Origin: an uncultured Porphyromonadaceae bacterium
GTDB taxonomy: Bacteria; Bacteroidota; Bacteroidia; Bacteroidales; Muribaculaceae
Length of the DNA: 64,000 bases
Direction of reading: 5' to 3'
Assembly (NCBI GenBank): GCA_902495075.1
Contig: CABUVO010000001.1
Location: 208,740-272,739, forward strand
The notes beneath the pieces are model-generated. The model did no database searches and had not been told where the DNA came from. It was given only the letters and a program-made list of their open reading frames with translations. Position 1 is the first letter of the stretch; the number at the start of each line of letters is the position of its first letter. Below, piece after piece: positions 57,887-64,000 of the stretch. The translations under genes and the position numbers were made by a program.

Positions 57887-60511
57887 ATGCTGACATCTAA
57901 GGAAATCAGAGAATCTTTTAAGAAATTTTTCGAGGAGAAGGGACATAAGATAGTTCCTTCAGCCCCTATGGTAATCAAGGATGACCCTACGTTGATGTTT
58001 ACCAACGCCGGTATGAATCAGTTTAAAGATATTATTCTTGGTAATCGTCCGGCAGAGGCGAAACGTGTGACAGACTCGCAGAAATGTCTTCGTGTATCTG
58101 GCAAACATAATGACCTTGAAGAGGTTGGTCACGATACATATCATCATACAATGTTTGAAATGCTCGGAAACTGGAGTTTCGGAGATTATTTCAAAAAGGA
58201 GGCGATCAACTGGGCTTGGGAATATCTTACGGAAGTTGTAAAACTCGACCCCAACCGTCTTTATGCCACTGTCTTCGAGGGCTATGCTCCCGAAGGTCTC
58301 GAAAGAGACAATGAGGCTGCGGGTTATTGGGAGCAACATCTACCCTCTTCTCATATTATAAATGGTAATCGCCATGACAACTTCTGGGAAATGGGTGAAA
58401 CCGGTCCATGTGGTCCGTGTTCAGAGATTCACATTGACCTGAGAAGTGACGAAGAACGTGCTGCTGTTGACGGAGCAACTCTTGTAAATAAGGATAATCC
58501 TCTTGTAATAGAGATCTGGAACCTCGTGTTCATGCAATATAACCGTAAGGCTGACGGGCATCTTGAACCTCTGCCTGCGAAGGTTATCGATACAGGTATG
58601 GGCTTCGAACGTTTGTGCATGGCTCTCCAAGGCAAGAAGTCTAACTATGACACAGACGTGTTCACTCCTCTTATCAACAAGATTTCCGAGCTTTCTGGTA
58701 AGAAATATGGAGTTGAAGCTAAAGTGGATGTAGCGATGCGCGTAGCGGCTGACCATGTCCGCACAATCGCTTTCTCTATTGCCGATTCTCAGCTTCCCTC
58801 AAATGCCAAGGCAGGATATGTGATACGCCGTATCCTTCGTAGGGCCGTCCGTTATGTATATACATTCCTTGATCAAAAAGAGGCTTTCTTATATAAATTG
58901 GTAGATACATTGGTTGATCAGATGGGCGAAGCCTATCCCGAACTTCCGGCTCAGAAAGAACTTATAAAGAAAGTTATCAAAGAAGAGGAAGATTCATTCC
59001 TTCGCACTCTTGACAACGGGATTCGTCTGCTTGATTCGTTTGTAAAGAAAGCTAAAGATGCCGGAAGCAACCGTCTCTCAGGAGAAGATGCATTTGTGCT
59101 CTATGATACATATGGATTCCCTCTTGATTTGACAGAGTTGATACTTCGCGAGCAAAACATGGATCTCGATCGTGAAGGTTTCAACAACGAAATGAAGAAA
59201 CAGAAAGATCGTGCACGCAATGCGGCTGCTGTTGAAGCTACAGACTGGGTTGAGGTATCTCCCGGTGAAGAGGAGTTTGTTGGATATGATCTCACTGAGA
59301 CTCCAACCCGTATTCTTCGCTATCGTAAGGTTAAACAGAAAGGCAAGGAGTATTATCAGATAATGCTATCCAAGACTCCTTTCTATGCGGAAATGGGTGG
59401 TCAGGTCGGTGACAAGGGTGTTCTTGTTTCTCCGAATGGCAAGACTGTGAAAATCTTCGACACTAAGAAGGAGAACAACGTCGGTGTGCATCTCTCATAT
59501 GAATTGCCGGAAGATCCTTCTGCGGAACTTGTCGCAAAGATTGATACTGAAGCTCGGGCTGCAACTTCTGCCAACCATTCTGCAACTCACCTTCTCCATG
59601 AGGCATTGCGTGAGGTGCTCGGTACGCATGTCGAACAGAAGGGCTCTTTCGTTTCACCTGAGATTCTCCGTTTCGACTTTTCACACTTCCAGAAAGTGAC
59701 ACCTGAGGAGCTGCGCAAAGTTGAGCATCTTGTGAATGCACGTATACGCAAGGCTATGCCTCTTGAAGAATGCCGAGAACTTCCTATTGCTGAAGCTCGC
59801 GAAATGGGTGCGATGGCATTGTTTGGGGAGAAATATGGTGACAAAGTCCGAGTGGTTAAATATGGTAGCTCGGTTGAACTTTGCGGAGGAACGCACGTTG
59901 CTAATACAGGTAATATAGGTATGGTGCGCATTTTGACTGAAAGCTCGATTGCAGCTGGAATCAGGCGTATTGAGGCTGTGAGCGGAGCTGGTGTTGAGAA
60001 TGTGATTGACAATTTGCAGGATGTAATCAAAGAAGTTGGGACTCTTCTTGGTGGCTCGTCAGATATAAAGACAGCTGTCAAGAAAGCAATATCGGAGAAT
60101 GCAGATTTGAAACATCAAGTTGAAGATTACATTGCTGAACGAATTGCTAACCTCAGCAAAGAAGTGATAGCTTCGGCTAAAGATATAAATGGCATTAAAC
60201 TCGTTTCACTCGCTGGAATTCGTATGCCTGATGTCGTTAAGAATGTAGCGTTCACAGTTAGAAGAGAGTGTCCTGAGCATACCGCATTTGTTGCGGCAAC
60301 TGTCAGTGATAACAAACCATTGCTTACAGTTGCACTTTCTGATGATCTTGTCAAGGATGGCTTGAATGCCGGACAGATAGTTCGTGAGGCTGCAAAACTG
60401 ATTAAAGGTGGCGGCGGCGGACAACCCTTCTTTGCTCAGGCTGGTGGTAAAGATATGGAAGGTCTTAGCCAGGCTGTAGATAAGATTCTCGAATTGCTGC
60501 ATCTAAAATAA
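57887..60511 (+). CDS. alaS: Alanyl-tRNA synthetase
   Basis: The 874-residue enzyme is complete: catalytic class II core (1-450, with HHTMFEMLGNWSFGDYFKKE), editing domain with HSATHLLHEALR and CGGTHVANTG (Cys/His sites), and the C-terminal C-Ala domain ending GGGGGQPFFAQAGG. It charges tRNA-Ala and removes mischarged Ser/Gly. It is followed 5 bp later by a small secreted protein gene. Confidence 0.98.
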   Translation: MLTSKEIRESFKKFFEEKGHKIVPSAPMVIKDDPTLMFTNAGMNQFKDIILGNRPAEAKRVTDSQKCLRVSGKHNDLEEVGHDTYHHTMFEMLGNWSFGDYFKKEAINWAWEYLTEVVKLDPNRLYATVFEGYAPEGLERDNEAAGYWEQHLPSSHIINGNRHDNFWEMGETGPCGPCSEIHIDLRSDEERAAVDGATLVNKDNPLVIEIWNLVFMQYNRKADGHLEPLPAKVIDTGMGFERLCMALQGKKSNYDTDVFTPLINKISELSGKKYGVEAKVDVAMRVAADHVRTIAFSIADSQLPSNAKAGYVIRRILRRAVRYVYTFLDQKEAFLYKLVDTLVDQMGEAYPELPAQKELIKKVIKEEEDSFLRTLDNGIRLLDSFVKKAKDAGSNRLSGEDAFVLYDTYGFPLDLTELILREQNMDLDREGFNNEMKKQKDRARNAAAVEATDWVEVSPGEEEFVGYDLTETPTRILRYRKVKQKGKEYYQIMLSKTPFYAEMGGQVGDKGVLVSPNGKTVKIFDTKKENNVGVHLSYELPEDPSAELVAKIDTEARAATSANHSATHLLHEALREVLGTHVEQKGSFVSPEILRFDFSHFQKVTPEELRKVEHLVNARIRKAMPLEECRELPIAEAREMGAMALFGEKYGDKVRVVKYGSSVELCGGTHVANTGNIGMVRILTESSIAAGIRRIEAVSGAGVENVIDNLQDVIKEVGTLLGGSSDIKTAVKKAISENADLKHQVEDYIAERIANLSKEVIASAKDINGIKLVSLAGIRMPDVVKNVAFTVRRECPEHTAFVAATVSDNKPLLTVALSDDLVKDGLNAGQIVREAAKLIKGGGGGQPFFAQAGGKDMEGLSQAVDKILELLHLK

Positions 60512-60516
60512 GAATT

Positions 60517-61032
60517 ATGAAGAAGATTTTAGTATCAATATTATTTTCGGTGTTTACCTCTGTTTGTGTGTATGCTGAAACCAATATTGTCATTGGTAAA
60601 GACACAAAAGTGTTTGAGTCGGCAGTTGCAAAAGATGAGTATGCCGCGGTTAACCAGAATGACCAACCAGTGATCTTGGTTACGGGGATGGCTTTTCCCG
60701 TAAAGGATCAGAAAGCCGGCTGGTATGTCGTGGAGTATTCTGCCGGACTCAGAGGCATGGTGATGCAGAATGTTGTTGCAGATAATTCTGTTGTGAAAGC
60801 ACCGGCAGCCGGTACGTACAAGGTTGCAAACAACCCTACTGAGACCGTTACTATCTCTAACACAGGCAATGACTGGACGTTAAAATCCGGTACGAAGTCA
60901 TTCTCCGGAAAAGGAGATGGAAAGGCTGTGATATTCACCTCAGCCGATGGCAATATGAAATATTCTCTGACAAATATTTCGGGTAAGCCCGCTGTTTTCA
61001 ACTACGACAATTCCGTTACTAAATTCTTCTGA
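60517..61032 (+). CDS. Secreted protein of unknown function, 171 residues
   Basis: A signal peptide (1-20, cut after YA) precedes strand-rich sequence. Residues 30-90 (QPVILVTGMAFPVKDQKAGW, VEYSAGLRGMVMQN) look like an SH3-like domain, and a second strand-rich part (95-171) follows. It is expressed with alaS and ends in a terminator. No family was recognised. Confidence 0.75.
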   Translation: MKKILVSILFSVFTSVCVYAETNIVIGKDTKVFESAVAKDEYAAVNQNDQPVILVTGMAFPVKDQKAGWYVVEYSAGLRGMVMQNVVADNSVVKAPAAGTYKVANNPTETVTISNTGNDWTLKSGTKSFSGKGDGKAVIFTSADGNMKYSLTNISGKPAVFNYDNSVTKFF

Positions 61033-61059
61033 AATCAGTCTCACATAATTCATAAATAT

Positions 61060-61095
61060 AAAGCGGATGGCTCTGAATCAAGTCATCCGCTTTTT
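61060..61095 (+). terminator. Terminator after the alaS unit
   Basis: AAAGCGGATG (61060-61069) pairs with CATCCGCTTT (61084-61093), followed by TT. Confidence 0.85.
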
Positions 61096-61131
61096 ATTTG
61101 TAGCCGCCTATTCGATAGGATAACGCATCTA

Positions 61132-61244
61132 TATGTCCTTAAAATGTGTAAATAATCACATTTTATGTCCTTAAAATGTGAGAGAGCACACACTTTATGT
61201 CTTTAAAATGTGAGAGACCACACATTTTATGTCCTTAAAATGTG
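61132..61244 (+). repeat. 32-bp tandem repeat array, about 3.5 copies
   Basis: The sequence TATGTC(C/T)TTAAAATGTG recurs at 61132, 61164, 61196 and 61228, exactly 32 bp apart. In each unit the second half contains CACA followed by TTT, so AAAATGTG faces CACA-type sequence and small hairpins can form. The last copy runs directly into the frame of the ATPase remnant. Confidence 0.85.
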
Positions 61245-61628
61245 ATTAGGGTTTGGATTGCACTTGACGTAGGGCTGTTGGCAGCGATGAGCGGGTTAGA
61301 TTCATCTATAATAGTAGAAGGAAACCGAATCTTTACGGAGTTCAAGGGGGCGCTGACTGAGCAATATGTACTTCAGGAACTCCTTTTGAGTCATGATCCA
61401 TATTATTTTGCTAAGAAGAACTCTCAGCTTGAGATTGATTTCCTTATTCAGAAATCCGGACAAGCCATTCCTATTGAAGTAAAGGCAGAGGAAAATCTTA
61501 AGGCAAGGAGTCTCCGCCAATTTGTAGCCGACAACGAATCAGAGACAGCATATCGGGTATCTATGTCAAACTACCGGCAGGAATCTTGGTTGACAAATCT
61601 CCCCCTCTATGCGGTAGAAACTTTATGA
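61242..61628 (+). pseudogene. 3' remnant of a DUF4143-type AAA ATPase gene
   Basis: The frame encodes the C-terminal 128 residues of the family: ALDVGLLAAMSGLDSSIIVE, FKGALTEQYVLQEL, FAKKNSQLEIDFLIQKSGQA and PIEVKAEENLKARSLRQFV. Those ATPases are about 400 residues with a P-loop in the first third; here everything before the DVGLL motif is missing, and the break lies next to the tandem repeat. No credible start codon exists apart from a GTG at 61242. It is probably not functional. Confidence 0.85.
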
Positions 61629-61717
61629 TACAATGGTTTAAAATCCTTTGATACAACAATTTGAATCAAGCTTCACCCTTCGCGCCTTGGCGTATAAATA
61701 TTTAGTTGACTCGGTTT

Positions 61718-62301
61718 GTTGAGGCGTGCCAATTCACCTTTAACCTATTCCCTATAACCTTTAAGCTTATCGGGCTGCGCCCGATAAATCGGAATCAAAA
61801 TTATTGATATGTAGCATCGCGGATCTCCTTCATGCCTACGGCATATCGGGAGAAGACGCTGATATGGCGGATGGAACGCGGATTTATTTTTTCAAGTTGA
61901 GCCAGATCCGGAATTTGAGTCACAGCGGATTCGGCAGCCATTAGCTGCCGACGGAGAGTCACGGATTGAAGCATATGGCTACGGATCCATCCCCAATTGT
62001 ATTAATCCGGGATATGTCTCCTACTGCGGCGATATTATCCGCAACCATCTGCTACAATCCGCGACTCCAGTCATATGCCGCAAGGCATATGACTCCGCGA
62101 TAGGCTTTTGAGTATGATTTCAAGGATATCAAAGAATCCGTGCGCCATCCGCCCTGTCCGCGTCCAACCTGAAACACCGCAAGGTGAGAGGGATCCGCGA
62201 TGCTGTAAATCTTTAATATGATTGTTGAGACGCGCCAATTCACCTTTAACCTATTCCCTATAACCTTTAACCTTATCTGGCGCAGCCCGATAAATCGGAA
62301 T
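61718..62301. repeat. Fold-back region bounded by 78-bp direct repeats
   Basis: Direct repeats at 61718-61795 and 62224-62301 (GCCAATTCACCTTTAACCTA as core) differ at only a handful of positions. Between them, AGCATCGCGGATC (61813-61825) is inverted at 62192-62204 and GGCGGATGG (61866-61874) at 62145-62153, in nested order. Smaller perfect hairpins occur at 61932-61950 (CGGCAGC stem) and 62069-62094 (11-bp stem, GCAA loop). The 720-bp stretch 61629-62349 holds no gene. Confidence 0.7.
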
Positions 62302-62349
62302 TTAGTATTCTGATTTGAACATGAAACATGAGACTGAGCATCCTACTTA

Positions 62350-62940
62350 TTAAATATCATCTCTTTCGGAGGTGTCGGCGGCACTTTCGGCCTCACGGAT
62401 GCGGTGCAACTGACGGCGGGAAATGCCTAAATAGGAGGCAATCTCCTGAATAGGCAGATTGTGTATGACGCCGGGATAGCAGGAGACAAGTTCATGGAAC
62501 CTTTCTGCCGGTGTCTTTACAAGCATATTCAGATAACGGCAATAAGCTTCCTGCAACAGATTGGAAGAAACCTCGGCAACAAAGCCGGGGTTACGATCTA
62601 CGATAACTCGGCGTACTTCCTCTACAGATACCCTCAGAATCTCGGCATCGCATCCCGCGACAATAGAGGTTAGCGAAGGTTGGTCAAACAGAAATCCGCG
62701 CACATAGTCGGTTACGACCTCTCCTTCGAACGAGAAGCCGGTTACGACTTCTTGTCCCTTTGAATTGAGAGCCAGATACTTGAAATAGCCCGTTTTTACT
62801 ACACCCACATAACGGCACAACTGCCCCTGCTGAACAATTCTCTCGCCCTTGGCATAGACAACACTTTTGCCATTAGCCTCTATATAATCATTCAGCATCG
62901 ACAAATCAATCCTCATCATAAAGTCGTTAAGTTGCGCCAT
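62350..62940 (-). CDS. Crp/Fnr-family transcriptional regulator
   Basis: The 196-residue protein has an N-terminal cyclic-nucleotide-binding-like fold (about 20-120: GERIVQQGQLCRYVGVVKTG, SIVAGCDAEILRV) and a C-terminal helix-turn-helix (about 160-185: LPIQEIASYLGISRRQLHRI). There is no Cys cluster for Fe-S sensing. Such regulators in Bacteroidota often control respiration or stress genes; the target is unknown. Confidence 0.88.
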   Translation of the reverse strand: MAQLNDFMMRIDLSMLNDYIEANGKSVVYAKGERIVQQGQLCRYVGVVKTGYFKYLALNSKGQEVVTGFSFEGEVVTDYVRGFLFDQPSLTSIVAGCDAEILRVSVEEVRRVIVDRNPGFVAEVSSNLLQEAYCRYLNMLVKTPAERFHELVSCYPGVIHNLPIQEIASYLGISRRQLHRIREAESAADTSERDDI

Positions 62941-63081
62941 AGCTTCGAAAGTTATTTAAACTAATTTCTTGAGATCAGGTTTATATCAAGAACAAAATTA
63001 GCTAAAATTTTTGACAAGACTTGTGGATCTGCAAAAGATTATTCAATGCTGGTGTCAAGTACAATTCTATTAAAGATTCCA

Positions 63082-63810
63082 TTATTTAACACCATATTTG
63101 GATTTGAAGGCTTTTTCCTCAATAAAGTTTTCAAGTAAAGCATGGCACGCATCGTTTTCAGTAAGATGATTGCTCAATGTTTTTACCGCACCTCTGTCAT
63201 CGATATAAACAAGTTTATAAGTGTCGCCATCTCTCATTACCACCACACAGTCGGGTTTGCAGGTTGTATCAAATCCAAATCGCCATGATTCGATTCCCAT
63301 TACTTTAAGATATTGTGCCACCGATGCTTGGTCTAATTTCTGTGACAACATGGGCTGTTCCCAATACCGTTCAAGTTTATCATTCAGTATGTCGCACACT
63401 TTACCGACTGATACAAGAGTATTCACAATTCCGGTGTTTTTACTACCTCCGGTCAAGTAATCCGCCCTAATGATGTTTGCACCTCCTGTTTTTGTTATGA
63501 CAAACCTCTCAACGTGCAGAAAAGGAATAATCTCATATTTCATCCTTGCCGGGATCAGATATTCGAGACGGTCATCAAATATCCTTGCAAGCGGTTTGCG
63601 CATCGCGATCAATATCAGCCAACCTATCCCGACAATCACCCCGAAAGAGAAGAATATCATTCCCATATAACCGATAAATTTATCTATACCATAACGAGGA
63701 TTGTTTGTCATAAAGAACCCACCAACAACAAACAACAAGCTGATCAGCGTAAAACCAATCACTCGCCATATACTTGGGTATATGTCAATTCGTTTATCAG
63801 TCATTTTCAT
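63082..63810 (-). CDS. Membrane protein, STM3941-like N-terminus with small soluble C-terminal domain
   Basis: The 242-residue protein starts with two membrane segments (about 14-34 and 44-68), a basic loop, and FDDRLEYLIPARMKYEIIPF, resembling STM3941-type proteins. A linker is followed by a separate small domain (about 155-235, LDQASVAQYLKVMGIESWRF to HALLENFIEEKAF). The pairing of a membrane module with a small acidic domain and an overlapping partner gene is reminiscent of immunity proteins, but no toxin is visible. It overlaps the upstream gene by 14 bp. Confidence 0.6.
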   Translation of the reverse strand: MKMTDKRIDIYPSIWRVIGFTLISLLFVVGGFFMTNNPRYGIDKFIGYMGMIFFSFGVIVGIGWLILIAMRKPLARIFDDRLEYLIPARMKYEIIPFLHVERFVITKTGGANIIRADYLTGGSKNTGIVNTLVSVGKVCDILNDKLERYWEQPMLSQKLDQASVAQYLKVMGIESWRFGFDTTCKPDCVVVMRDGDTYKLVYIDDRGAVKTLSNHLTENDACHALLENFIEEKAFKSKYGVK

Positions 63811-64000
63811 CGACTAAATCATTTTCAATATCATATTTTTTATACATCTCTACTCGTTCAGAATCACAACCCCATATCCAAGACTTATTTTTAGAATTGT
63901 AACAATAATTCTCATCCGGACCGAATGTGACGGTCAGCCAATAAAAGCCGTCTTTTCTCGGTTCGTAATAGAAAATATAGCCCTTGTATTCATAGGTCTC
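63797..64000 (-). CDS. C-terminal part of an unknown protein (cut by window edge)
   Basis: A frame enters from the right edge on the - strand and ends with TGA at 63797-63799, giving 67 residues rich in Tyr, Trp and Glu (YEYKGYIFYYEPRKDGFYWL and SWIWGCDSERVEMYKKYD). It overlaps the next gene by 14 bp, so the two probably form an operon. The family is unknown. Confidence 0.6.
   Translation of the reverse strand, partial: ETYEYKGYIFYYEPRKDGFYWLTVTFGPDENYCYNSKNKSWIWGCDSERVEMYKKYDIENDLVDEND

Noticed and set aside
61132..61244. Regular repeats that could be taken for a short CRISPR array
   Set aside because: The period is an unbroken 32 bp and the between-repeat parts resemble each other (CACA plus TTT), so there are no true spacers. 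No cas genes are nearby.

Overview
The window is a Bacteroidales chromosome segment (64 kb), probably from a gut Muribaculaceae-type organism; that family-level guess is inference. The support is the repeated Bacteroidota promoter form (TTTG, about 19-20 bp, TAnnTTTG) ahead of several genes, a DUF389 protein, a CHU_C/type-B-sorted secreted protein, an AmyE-like secreted amylase, and strictly anaerobic metabolism (NrdDG, rubrerythrin). No database search was possible, so all family names come from motif recognition.

Region 1 (1 to about 21.5 kb) is an integrated mobile element whose left end lies outside the window. About 50 short genes run on the + strand, many overlapping by ATGA or a few bases, and the element ends at a tyrosine integrase on the - strand beside groEL. 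No structural or conjugation genes are visible. The content resembles the early/accessory region of a large phage or phage-plasmid: DUF3846, a Tad2-like DUF2829 fusion, Hc1 histone-like protein, DUF2786, DUF1599, ThyX-like protein, DnaA-C-like protein, ASCH, SPL-like radical SAM, YkgJ-like cluster, DUF551, HNH, cytidylyltransferase-like protein and YopX. Two near-identical promoter/operator cassettes (1069-1164 and 12220-12305) and at least five copies of a GCAAATAAAG leader motif suggest common control. A 1437-bp IS4-family element (4064-5500) with 21-bp inverted repeats has split one small gene, leaving a 9-bp duplication from which the original 122-residue protein can be rebuilt.

Region 2 (21.5-61 kb) is ordinary core chromosome: groESL, amylase, NlpC/P60 peptidase, tRNA-Gln, CDF exporter, uvrA, a CHU_C protein, DUF389, dapA-dnaG, miaA with a membrane protein, a DPP4-type peptidase, proS, malic enzyme, nrdDG, rubrerythrin, ftsY-rimO-menF, pepO with a GIN-domain lipoprotein, an AspT/YidE-type transporter, a MerR regulator, an M23 peptidase and alaS. 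Long perfect palindromic terminators separate several units. A dispersed intergenic repeat occurs near 27.5 kb (inverted pair) and 54.5 kb.

Region 3 (61-64 kb) is a decayed, repeat-rich accessory zone. It holds a 32-bp tandem repeat running into the 3' remnant of a DUF4143-type ATPase, then a non-coding fold-back structure flanked by 78-bp direct repeats, a Crp/Fnr regulator, and two overlapping small genes, one membrane-anchored, that could be immunity-like.
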